A stretch of 64,000 bases of DNA from Papaver somniferum (lineage: Eukaryota > Streptophyta > Magnoliopsida > Ranunculales > Papaveraceae): NCBI RefSeq assembly GCF_003573695.1, contig NC_039360.1, forward strand, positions 63,179,911-63,243,910, read 5' to 3'. The notes under the pieces are model-generated. The model was not told where the DNA came from. It worked only from the letters and a program-made list of their open reading frames with translations, and did no database searches. How positions within the stretch are numbered: position 1 is the first letter of the stretch; each line of letters begins with the position of its first letter. Both the position numbers and the translations under genes were made by a program. Of this stretch, positions 43,947-54,077 are shown in pieces.

Positions 43947-45254
43947 AGATCCTTTTTGAGGTATTTGATGTCTGGCTGAAGACTTTAAACTTAGCACTTC
44001 TTGGGAGGTAACCCAATCTCACGCAACACGGTAATATCTTTCCTTAACCCTTTTTGCTTCAAGTGGTAACAATTTATCCTCGTTGATGCTGTTAATTTTA
44101 TCATTGAAAACATTGAGGACAATGTTAGATTTAAGTTTGGGGTATGTGAAAATCTTTTAGTTGCAATAAATAAATACGCTCCAGAACCTAGAGATTTATG
44201 CGTATTCAGGATGGCACTAACTAATCTAAGTGGATGGAAGCATCTTGGTTGTAGGAGTTAAGAAACCAATCTGATTAGATGGAAACAACTATAGAGTCTA
44301 TTCATAAAAGCACAGAGCTCAGGTATTAGAAATAACATGATAGTTGCACCATATCTCGTTGAGTCCTTTTCATTTATTTTTTTTTATTTTATTTTTTCAT
44401 TTTAAACTATGTTTCTCTAAGTGATTAGGTGGGGCACACGATTCAAGTTGTTACCACTGCTAGGGTTAATTAGAGTGACTGGGTTTCTAAAAAAAAAAAT
44501 ACCGGACCAGTTAGACCAATCGGAATAAGTATTAACACTTGGATAGCAATATGCGTGTGTTCTCCCTGTTTCCGTCGCCTAAGCAAGCGTGAAATGCAGG
44601 ACCCGTAGGAACTATCGTGTAATCTGCTGACAAGAAGCATGCGCTTGGATCAAAAATATCTATTCATGCCGTTAAGTTAAAAAAATGGTATTGTTCTGTG
44701 TAGTTAACTGCTGGTTCCCTTGTATTTGCCAGTTTGTTGATCTAGATTTAAGTTATTGACCACTGGTTCCCTTGTATATGCCAGTTGTGTTGATATTAGT
44801 CAGACCGGTATCTCAGTCCATTAGGATAGGTTCATTCTGGCAGTGTCCTTCAGACAGATATGTGAAACATCGATCATTTGGTTAACATCAAAACCATCTA
44901 CATTTTTCTATTTCCATCTCATTTTTCTATCCATATGATTAGTTTGACTCCGAATATGATGTCCATAGTGCAACTATCTGAGTAGAGCTCTGTCACTTTA
45001 TATGAATTTTAGTATGCTTGAGTGTAAACTCGTGTACAACAATTGGAATTTCGCATCAGGGTACTTCCTCCTGTAGTCAGTGATTGTAAGCCAACCAAGG
45101 ATATTCTTTAGTGCCTTTCAAGGTTCGACATAGATAGCTAGGTTCTGGAGTAATGGTTTTTGTGGGTACACCTCTGGTAAACCCTCCCGAGATTAACTCG
45201 GTTTTATTTTTTATTTTTGCTCGAGGACTAGCGAATAATAAGTTTGGGGGTATT
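43947..45254 (+). other. Athila-like 3' internal non-coding region
   Basis: 1.3 kb without coding signal. Carries the right arm of the inverted repeat (44019-44043), the 'attgaggacaatgttagatt' motif (about 44110), and the polypurine-like 'aataagtttgggggtatt' at 45237-45254 that abuts the 3' LTR. Confidence 0.7.
44019..44043 (+). repeat. Right arm of the internal inverted repeat
   Basis: TCACGCAACACGGTAATATC then TTTCC, the complement of 40070-40095 with a one-base gap. It follows 'ttgggaggtaacccaatc'. Confidence 0.9.
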
Positions 45255-46740
45255 TGATAGACGCATGTATGTGTCTAATTTGTCCTCAATGTTTCGTATT
45301 GTTAGAACTTGTTTTCGTCCTTATTATGGTGTTTTGTGTGTTTGTAGGTATTTTTGGAAAATAATTATTGTTGGAAAATTCGGCTCGAAAAGTTGCACGG
45401 AGCACCCCCGGAGGACATTTGTTATTCGGACTCTCATCATTGGTTAAGGGGAAACCAATTACTAAGGGGCAACCCAGGTCACCCCAAAAAGGAAGTTGCT
45501 ATTCGCACCCCAGGATCGGATAGGGGGACACCATCTTCAAAACTTTGAATTTTCATTTTGGCCGGAAATTTTCTTCTTCAACTGGCAGATGTTTCGATCG
45601 ATTTTTGGACGTGATTTTCTGCGATTCAATCGCTGAAACTTTGTGTAAAGATGTGATATAACCATATTAAGCTATTTCAGGTGTTATCTCGGGCCAGAAT
45701 TGGCTGAATCAAATTGTGGAGCAAAACATGGAGCACGTCATTGTATGGAGACTGTCAAGGGATTTGCATGAGTTGGAATGAGTTTGCGTATGCTAGGATG
45801 ACTCTAACAACCATCTGGAGTGTGAAGGAGATAAATATAGTAATTTGGCAGCTTCATAACTCGTGGAGAAATCAAATATCTAAATTATTTCCTAAACAGA
45901 CAGTGAAGAATAATTGAAGATTATATGAAGTTATGGCGAGATATTTTGGCCCAGTGGAGTATATATAGGGTGTTGGGAACTCAGAGAGGGTCTGTCGAGA
46001 CTTAGGGAGGTTTAGGGAAGCTCAGAAACAAAGAAATTTTTTTACAGAGAAACTGCCGAGTTGCAGTCGGGGAAGAAGGTGAATAGTGAACTCGATAGTT
46101 GAAAACAGTCGCAGAAACCGTGGCCTAAACTTTCAAATCCAAACTCTTTGTAACAGTTTTGTAACAATTATTCCAACAATTAGTAAAGTTTGCAACAGTT
46201 CACTTTCGTTCTTCCGTTACAGCGAGTTTTGTAACAATTATAACTGTTAGAAACTCACAGTTTCACTTTTCACTCTTTTGAGACCATGATTGATATGAGG
46301 AGCTAAACCCATCCTCTGGGGCGACGGAGGAAGCTATTCTGACAATGAAAAAGTGGTAATTTCTATTTTAAATAATTTATGCAATTTAAATTATGATTTT
46401 TTGCCTAGAACAAAAGAGTTTTTCCAATGATTTTTATTAAGCAATTGTTATTTTAATTGATGGTATATGCTTAACTTTGAGTTCTTGATATTCCATGCTT
46501 TCAACTTACAATTGTTCTTTTATAAAATCTATTTTTGCAATAATTAGAATCACTTAAATGGGAAATTGCATAATTATAATAATAATATCACTTTGGAATT
46601 GATAGAATAGTGGAACCCTTAGCCCCAGTTTCTCCAAAATCTTGACATCACTTTTTGAATCAAATTTGCAATATTTATTTAAATCTAAAAATTCTTTCCT
46701 TCACAAGTCTGAAAAGAACCTATTATTTACTACTATTACA
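45255..46740 (+). repeat. Athila-like 3' LTR
   Basis: Starts TGATAGACGCATGTATGTG after 'aagtttgggggtatt'. Differs from 38552-40060 by scattered substitutions and a few short indels. A copia gag frame resumes at its right end near 46750. Confidence 0.85.
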
Positions 46741-46749
46741 ACAACTTTT

Positions 46750-47533
46750 GGAAAACCATCACTTCCTTCTTCACCTACACAAGGATCTTCTTCTGGTAAT
46801 ATCTCTTCGATCTCTACATTCTTGAGGTCTCTTATTTTTGATCTAACTTATCTCTCTGACCTTGTCTCTTTCAAACTTGATGGAAATAATTATCTCTTAG
46901 GGAAGAGTCAAATGATTCCTATCTTAAAATCCAGAAAACACTATCAATATATAGATGCTGATGTTATTCCTCCCAAGAAAAAGGATCCCAAATATATTGA
47001 TTGGGAAACTATGGATCAAACCCTTTTGAGTTGGATAAACGCCACTTTAACAGAGGCTATTTTTGCTGATCTTCATCTTCTCACAACCTCTCGAGCTGTT
47101 TGGGTCTTTCTTGAAAATAAGTTTGCTTCACAATTTGTTGCAAGGGTTATTCAACTTTTCTTGGAGCTACAAACTATTCAGCGTGGAAATCAATCTATAT
47201 ATGAATACCTTATAAAAATAAAGAAAATCAGTGATGAACTAAAGTGTTATTCTTCTCTAATTTCTGATATTGATAATGTTTTCCATACTCTTCGTGGATT
47301 AGGGCTTGCATATGTTGCGTTTTATGTTGCTATCACAACTTGCTATGAAGCTCTATCCTTTTCAGAACTTCAAACTCTTCCATTACATTATAAAGATCAT
47401 CTTAATCATGTACAATAAGTTGCACATCCTTCTAACGATCTCAACAATCCAAGTGGATTTGCTGTAAGCCAATCTAACCCTTCGTACTCGTCAAATGGAA
47501 ATAACAACGAGAATTGCAGGAATAATACTTATT
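46750..47533 (+). pseudogene. Copia gag, main part
   Basis: The coding sequence resumes after the Athila-like LTR with 'GKPSLPSSPTQGSSSGN'. 'FKLDGNNYLLGKSQMIPILK' and 'WINATLTEAIFADLHLLTTS', 'VWVFLENKFASQFVARVIQL' and 'NQSIYEYLIKIKKISDELK' fit the UBN2/Retrotran_gag family of copia capsids. A TAA at 47416 interrupts it; coding sense continues (NPSYSSNGNNNENCRN) to the LTR fragment. Confidence 0.85.
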
Positions 47534-47785
47534 GAATAAGAGGGGGTCTAACAACCACACCCAATATTTCGCTTAGCAATCTGTATGGGCTAACTCCAAT
47601 ATACTTTCAAGAGAATCAACTAGACAGTCAGACTCAATCTTGAGAAAAGTATATCCAAGAGTTATGTCTCTATTTATTAATTCAATCTGCAATCAAAAAA
47701 ATAGGAATTTGTGAGCCCGATTGAATATAAGAAATAACTTGGACGTTATCAAAAACAAATATCCAAGTGTCAATCAATATAATCA
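47534..47785 (-). repeat. Fragment of an A/B/D-family LTR in copia gag
   Basis: About 250 bp matching the terminal end of the family LTR in minus orientation: 'gggggtctaacaaccacacc' and 'atatttcgcttagcaatctg' through 'atatccaagtgtcaatcaat'. The rest of the LTR is absent and copia gag resumes at about 47786. No target duplication seen; probably a truncated insertion or a deletion. Confidence 0.75.
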
Positions 47786-48576
47786 CTCTAACATTTATAA
47801 GCCAAATGGAGGGTGTGGTTCTGGTCGTGGTTACCACAATGGAGTTCGTGGTTCTGGTCGCGGTTACAACAACGGAGGAGGACGTACCTTCGGTCACGGT
47901 TATAAATCACATTATTACAATCACCAGTCACCTTCTGTCTTAGGTGAACCACCATCTTTCTTCTAATATAATGCTCCAATTGCTTGTCAGCTTTGTAATC
48001 AGCGTGGACATCTTGCTCATCAATGCAACCAACGATTAAATCATGCGTATCAACCAATTGATTTGCCCCAATCTTTTTCCGCTATGCATATTTCCACTCC
48101 TCATGAGAAACATTGGTATTCTGACACGGGTGCCACTCATCATATGACTGCTGATCCAGTGCCATGAACCAACGAACTGATTACACATGTAACGACAAAA
48201 TTGTTGTTGCAGATTGTACGCAAATTCCGATAGCCGGTTCTGACAACATATATTTAAAGGCTCCATCCACTTATTTTAAGCTAAACAATGTTCTACATGT
48301 TCCACATCTTTCTAAAAACTTAATTTTTGTTGGTAACTTCACTCGTGACAATAATTGTGTCTTTAGCTTTGACAGTGATGGATTTTGTGTTCAGGATCGG
48401 GACACGAGGATGGTTATTCTTCTGGGGCCAAATGAAGATGGTTTATATCTGATTCGGCTAGATGGTCTTGGTGGTGTAACTTCTCCTTACTCTTCTCCTT
48501 CTGATTTTTCTAGTCTTCGTGCTAGTCCCATTCTTTGGCATTTTCGGTTAGGTCATCCACATGATCGTGTTCTGTA
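47786..48576 (+). pseudogene. Copia nucleocapsid, protease and pre-integrase region
   Basis: Gly/Arg-rich gag end (GGCGSGRGYHNGVRGSGRGY), then a complete CCHC knuckle CQLCNQRGHLAHQC (about 47983-48024), then the protease site 'WYSDTGATHHMT' (about 48115-48150). A stop follows at 48165; the protein continues in another frame as 'NNVLHVPHLSKNLIFVGNFT' and the GAG_pre-integrs motif 'ILWHFRLGHPHDRVL', followed by a stop. Non-functional. Confidence 0.85.
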
Positions 48577-49795
48577 GTCATTAGTTTCTCAGAAACTTGT
48601 CTTAGTTGATTCTAAAATAAAGCAGGACCATATATGTCCTACTTGTGTTAGTGCTAAACAACACAAGCTTCCATTTTTGTCTAGATCAGTATCCAGTAAG
48701 GAAATTATGTTTCAAATACATTCAGACTTATGGGGTTCTCCCCTTTTATTTCAAATTATGGTTTAAGTATTTTCTCTTATTTGTGGATAATTGTTCTCGA
48801 TTCTATTGGTTATATTTATTGTACGACAAGTCTCAAGTTTTTGATTGTTTTAAAAGATTTAAACAAATGGTTGAAAATAGATTCTCAATTCGTATCAAGG
48901 TTTTTCAAACCGATGGCGATGGTGCATATATTTATAACTCTTTTAAATGTTCTTATTTGAAAATGGGATTACCCGTCAATCTTCTTGCCCAGATACACCA
49001 GAAAAAAAATGGATTAGCTGAGCGAAAGATTTGCCATATCACTGAAACTAGTCGAACTTTACTAGCTCGATGTGGTTTTCCAGAAAGATTTTGGGCAGGA
49101 GCGTTCACCACGACAGTCTACTTGATTAATAGTATGCCATCTCCTGTTTTAAACAATTCTTCTTCATACTTTACTCTTTTGAAACATATTCCTGGATATA
49201 ATTTCTTAAAAGCCTTTGGATGTCGTTTTTATCCTTATTTAGGTTCTCGAGCTTATCGCAAACACAAGCTGGAACCTAAAACTTGTCCTTGTATTTTTAT
49301 CGGTTACAGTGAATCTCATAAGGGTTATAAGTGCCTTGATGTTTCATCTAATCCTGTTTATATCTCTCGTTACGTTGTTTTTGATGAAAGTCTTTTTCTA
49401 TATCTGTCTAATATTTCTAGTCGCTCTTCCCTCTCTTCTATTTCACCTATCTCCTCTACTCCTGTCCTTCTTCCATTAACTGATTTAATTTATCCCATTC
49501 ATCTTCTTCCTCTGCTCCTCTGGCCTACATCACCTAATCCTCAGAATTTTCATCCTTGTCTTTGCCTACTGTTTCCTCCGCGGATTCTACAGACTGTCCT
49601 TTTCTTCATTCCTTGTCTTCTTCGCCACCACCATTACCATCGGATGAACCATCTTCCCCGGCTTCTCCATCGCCTCATGTTGAGGAACTTCCTCGTTCAT
49701 TGGGTCCTACACAATTGACTATTCATCTCATGGTAACCAGATTGTGTGATGGTACTCGAAAACCCAAGATTGTAAATCTTATTCCGCCATAAAGT
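48577..49795 (+). pseudogene. Copia integrase core and C-terminal linker
   Basis: 'CPTCVSAKQHKLPF' completes the HHCC zinc site. The core has 'FVDNCSRFYWLYLLYDKSQV' (Asp 1), 'VFQTDGDGAYIYNSF' (Asp 2), 'KKNGLAERKICHITETSR' (Glu), 'GFPERFWAGAFTTTVYLIN' and 'PCIFIGYSESHKGYKCLD'. The catalytic triad is intact but frames shift near 48740 and 49400. A Ser/Pro-rich linker ends 'MVTRLCDGTRKPKIVNLIPP' in another frame at 49792. Confidence 0.9.
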
Positions 49796-49976
49796 ACCCT
49801 ATAATTGCATGTTTTTCTGCTACCGTAACTAAAATTCCATCAGAACCCACTTGCTTTACCCAAGCTTCTAAAAATCCTGAATGGCGTGTTGCCATGCCGA
49901 ATGAACACACTGCCTTGTTACAAAATGGTGCCTGGACTAAAGTCCCTTGTCACCCATCAATGAATGTAGTTGGTTG
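49796..49976 (+). pseudogene. Copia RT N-terminus, cut by element D
   Basis: Encodes 'NPEWRVAMPNEHTALLQNG' and 'AWTKVPCHPSMNVVG', the start of the RVT_2 reverse transcriptase. It stops at the outer end of element D/B. The remainder should reappear to the right of element D, outside this window. Confidence 0.85.
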
Positions 49977-50625
49977 TTGTTAGAGCATTGCTCGGTCAAA
50001 CTCGCAAGCGTTGTTATCTCAAGATTCTTTGTCAAATTTAGTTGTCAAAAATATGTGTCTTTATTTCTAGTCTACTTATAGCTAAGTCTCGGACTAGGAT
50101 AGTTAAGTGTAGTTGAGCTCCAGACTCCATGGCGATCATCTTACGAAGACGAAGAACTAATCAAGGAACCAGTGGAACTTCATCCGACTAAAAGGTATGT
50201 GAATACTTGAACTTATCTATCACTCAAAAGTCTATCTACTCTATCTCCTACTCTTGAGACAAAAGTCGTATAAGTATGATAGTTTTCATATAAACACATT
50301 TGCTATTTCAAGTCGAGTTTACTCGCCTATATTTTTCTCGAAATATGTGTTGGTAAGCTTTCCCTTTAACCATTTTTTATCTTTACCCGTGACGAAAGTC
50401 ATGATGACGTTTCAATCTTGAAAACGGATTTAATGACGATAGTTGTGAATAACGACTATTATAACATTATATAAGAATGTTTCAATGATTGAAATGTAGA
50501 GTTGATATTACCATCTATAGATATAAGCATATATAGTGTGTTCGCACATTAGTGTATAAATCCATGTACCGGAAACCAAGTATGTGCATATGTGTGCATA
50601 CGGTATTGGTGAAGGAGACAGGTTG

Positions 50626-50845
50626 GGTACGCGTACCCGTACGCGTACTAGAGGAACTTTTCCTCCCGGAAAATTCTGTTGAGTTTGGAGTTTACGAACT
50701 CATAAACCAGTCACCTTAGGTACGCGTAACCGTACGCGTACTGGCGGAACTTTTCTACCCGAAAAATTCTGCTGAGTTTGGAAACCAAAACTAACTCAAA
50801 TCCGTTAGCTACGGTATGCCTACCCGTACGCGTACCCAAGCTGGT
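50626..50845 (+). promoter_or_regulatory. TACGCGTA palindrome repeats in element B U3
   Basis: GGTACGCGTACCCGTACGCG-type modules occur three times (about 50627, 50719 and 50813), separated by near-copies of 'ggaacttttcctcccggaaa' and 'attctgttgagtttgga'. TACGCGTA is self-complementary, and (A/C/G)CGCG(G/T/C) is the CGCG box bound by plant CAMTA factors; binding here is inference. The block is GC- and CpG-rich against an AT-rich background. The 3' LTR has the same block at about 58716-58915. Confidence 0.65.
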
Positions 50846-51300
50846 TATTTCTCAAATCGGTAGTTCATGAACTTAAAACAATAAATTATAAGGAATGCAA
50901 TCTTTGCAAACCGTGGCTATATTGTTCATGAATTGATTCGAATGTATCAAACCGATTTTGTTTCAATTGTGTCTATGAATAAAGACCTAAGCAATTGAAC
51001 AACTCTTCAACTAGTTCTTATGAGTCATTTTAACTAGTTATGAGAAAGATAAATACGATTAATATGGAAGAGCTCATATGGCTAACCATTGGTTAACTAT
51101 TTGTGAACCAACTAAGTGTACACGTTTAGGTACGGTTACTCAAACCTAAATGAAATACATTACATTTGTGTGTGACAATCTAAGTTTCGATCTAACGGTT
51201 GAAAGATATTACCTTGGTTGAATAATCTTTTTCATCTAACGATGAATATTGAATGCTTTGTTACTAAGCTAACATAGATTGCAAACCCTGATTTGAAAAC

Positions 51301-51308
51301 TATATAAG
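51301..51308 (+). promoter_or_regulatory. TATA box of element B 5' LTR
   Basis: TATATAAG, followed about 20-45 bases later by the family-conserved 'ctaatccccacac'. Equivalent TATA motifs are at the same place in the other LTRs (59379 on plus; about 27267 on minus). Confidence 0.65.
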
Positions 51309-52442
51309 AGAGAACAACTAATCCCCACACCTCCTGTGTGATATAGTTGTTTTTGCTAGAGTCGATTCTCCTTTAACCTTAGGTTTCTTCTCGAGACCCT
51401 GTAGGTTAATGACTTAAAGACTTCATTGGGATTGTGAAGCCAGACGAAACTACTTCTCTTGTAGTTGAGCGATCTGATCTTGCCATTTTATATCGTACGA
51501 GTTCAATTGAATAATTGACTTGAGATTATATCTCCGATAGGGCAAGATAAAAAGAAATCACAAACATCATCGTCTCATCGTATGTGATTCCACAATATCT
51601 TGTTTCTTTACCATACGATTAAGATTATTGTGAGGTGATTGATAATACTAGGTTGTTCTTCGGGAATATAAGTCTGGGTTATCAATTAGTTCATGTTCAC
51701 CTTTATTTCTATCAAAAGACAGAACAAACTCTTAGGCTTATCTGTGGGAGACAGATTTATCTATTATCGTAGACTTTTCTGTGTGATACAGATTTGTTTG
51801 TTCAAGTTTTCGACTTTGGGTCGTAGCAACTCTTAGTTGTGGGTGAGATCAACTTAGGGAATCAAGTGCGTAGTATCCTGCTGGGATCAGAGACATAAGG
51901 AGCGCAACTGTACCTTGAATCTGTGTGAGATTGATTAGGGTCCAACTACAGTCCAGACCGAAGTTAGTTTGTAGTAGGCTAGTGTCTTTAACGGCTTAAT
52001 ACAGTGTGGTGTTCAATCTGGACTAGGTCCCAGGGTTTTTCTGCATTTGCGGTTTCCTCGTTAACAAAACTTCTGGTGTCTGTGTTATTTCTATTCCGCA
52101 TTATAGTTTGTTATATAATTGAAATATCACAGGTTGTGCGTTGTATCGATCAATTGTGAAATCCAACCTTTGGTTGTTGATTGGAAATGGATTGATCCTT
52201 GGATATTGGCCTTTAGTACCATCCAAGTTTATATCTCTTGTATTTGATAAATACTCACAGATTTCTATTTGTTTGAGTATAGATCAAATCAAGAGATAAG
52301 GATATTTACTCCTTGATATACTTTTTATTAAGATTGAGTCTGACTCTCTAGTTGATTATCTTAAAAGTATATTAGAGTTAGTCCATACAGATATTGTTAA
52401 TCGAAATACTGGGTGAGGTTGTTAGACCCCTGCATTTTCAAT

Positions 52443-52454
52443 TGGTATCAGAGC
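52443..52454 (+). promoter_or_regulatory. Element B primer binding site
   Basis: TGGTATCAGAGC two bases after the LTR end, complementary to plant initiator tRNA-Met. Identical to the site in element A. Confidence 0.92.
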
Positions 52455-52506
52455 AGGCAAACACGTTTAAAACCTCAAAAGTCTGTGTTTGTAGCGATCT
52501 GACTCT

Positions 52507-53678
52507 ATGGACAGAAGAACTATCTCTGATAAATGCGTCACCAAAAATAAAGACTCTGTTTCTAATAAGTCTGTCAAAGAGAAAAATCCTTCAATCTTTG
52601 TTACAGACGAACCTAGTGTTCAAATGAAACAGACTTACACTGACATGTGTTGTTCTGATGAATCTAACTCTGTTATTCAAGAGGAAACATCTAGAGAGAG
52701 TAAACTAATTCTAAATCTTATTAGAATTCATGCTGATAGATTCAACAGTTAAAAAAACATGTCAATGTTCTTCATGGTGTAGTAAAAGACTGTGACTCCA
52801 GGGAAATGGCTTCTTATAAAGAAAATCCTGAGGTTCGATCATCTCGTATCTTACTTGAGGAAAAACTTAAAAAGGATGCTTTAGAAATTGAACATCTCTT
52901 GAGTAAACTCTCCATTCAAGGATGTTCAGAAAAGTCTACTATACCGTCTACTTCTTTGCAAACTGAAAGAGCTCCAGTTTCAGAAGTATTCTCAGATTCT
53001 CTTCCCACTCAAACTAATATGCCGGGGATTCACACATCAGTTGGAAGAAAGAAATCTCCAAACGATAATGTTATGTATGCAATCTCTAATCACTCCCGTG
53101 ATCAGAAAGTGTGTCTCTTTTGTGATTCAAAAGGGCATATAGTGCAAAAAGGGAAACTCAAGTTAAAAATCAAATCGTTAGTTCAACTTCAACACACCTT
53201 AGATTTAATTATTAAAGGTGTAACTGACATTCGTATGTCTAAACCAATTGGTTTTAGTAAACATCCTGTGATCCCTACCAGGAAGGTCAGTTCAATGTGT
53301 TCCTCAAATGCACAAAAGCATAATAGACCGTTTAACAAATATCGTCCAAGAAGAACACCTATTCTCTCTCCTATCAGAAATGGAGATAATAATAACCCTG
53401 ATGTGAATCATGTATCAAGTGAAGAGTGCAGATGTGAGAAGATGGATGACACCCTAAAGTTGGTTATTGAGGGATATAAGGAAATCATCAACAAACTATG
53501 TACTCCATCTAGACAACACTCTTCAGGTAAGAATCCTAACTATGTGTCGTATTATGATAGTAAATTTTATGATAACTTTTCACATCATAACAGTCTTCTT
53601 CAAAAGTACAGAAGAAAGGGGTTTAACCAAAAACAATATTCATTTGATGAGCTAAAGGCTCATACTTGTGCTATTTGA
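52507..53678 (+). pseudogene. Element B gag-like ORF, broken
   Basis: ATG 52 bases after the primer site opens MDRRTISDKCVTKNKDSV (to 52752), equivalent to the MDESISNN frame of element A. After stops it resumes 52806-53678 with 'SRILLEEKLKKDALEIEHLL' (coiled-coil-like) and a zinc-knuckle relic CLFCDSKGHIVQKG, in which the last Cys of C-x2-C-x4-H-x4-C is Gly. No retropepsin, integrase or RT follows. Probably once an RNA-binding capsid protein. Confidence 0.75.
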
Positions 53679-54077
53679 TCACAAGGTTGAATTCTCTCAC
53701 ACAAAAATCCTGGTTGAGATATATGCTCAGGTATACTTGTTGACTATGGTGTTTTCAGATTCTCAAGCTATTTTCTTATCGTCTTTAACATGAGTATCTT
53801 TGCAAAAATGCTTGCAGAAGTATTTGTTTTTTATTGTTATTCTCTTGTTTGGTTAAACAAGGTACTGCTCATGTACTCTAAAATTGTTTCTCTTATGAAA
53901 CATAGATTTTTGGAGTCCTTATGATTTCCTCATATTGCAAGAGTTTTCAGCAAGGTCGTGTGCGTACGACTCTTGTTCTTCTTTTGGGTTGAGATTGAAC
54001 TCGTACAGGTTACCCATGTGACTGTCGTGAATCAATCAAGGAAACCCTAAAAATCCCTTCCCTAAGAAACCTTTAAG
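53679..54077 (+). other. Element B internal, no coding seen
   Basis: About 400 bp of T-rich sequence ending at the TTAAG target copy of the solo LTR. Nothing recognised. Confidence 0.5.

Larger units (their letters stand above)
38552..46750 (+). mobile_element. Athila-like Ty3/gypsy element lacking pol
   Basis: Two direct repeats of about 1.5 kb (38552-40060 and 45255-46740) flank a 5.2-kb internal region with one long gag-protease ORF and no reverse transcriptase, RNase H or integrase. 'cattgaggacaatgttagatttaagtttgggg' near 44110 and 'aagtttgggggtatt' before the right LTR are typical of the end of Athila-type elements. It sits in the gag N-terminus of the copia element. The LTRs start TGATAGACGC, but identity continues past the last plausible CA to 'acttttggaaa', and no 5-bp duplication is evident, so the right edge is uncertain by about 15 bases. 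Confidence 0.8.
38271..49976 (+). mobile_element. Ty1/copia element, left part, with nested insertions
   Basis: Plus-strand element: 5' LTR, initiator-Met primer site, gag start, then gag, protease, integrase and the first part of reverse transcriptase up to 49976, where element D (with B at its edge) interrupts. Insertions inside this part are the Athila-like element (about 38552-46750) and an LTR fragment (47534-47785). RT, RNase H and the 3' LTR must lie beyond the right edge. Several stops and frameshifts. Confidence 0.85.
49978..52440 (+). repeat. Element B 5' LTR (2463 bp)
   Basis: Begins TGTTAGAGCATTGCTCGGTC, ends GACCCCTGCATTTTCA. U3 carries a TACGCGTA-rich repeat block (50626-50845); TATATAAG at 51301-51308 precedes 'aactaatccccacacctcc', giving a probable transcription start near 51330 and a very long R-U5 of about 1.1 kb. 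Confidence 0.93.
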
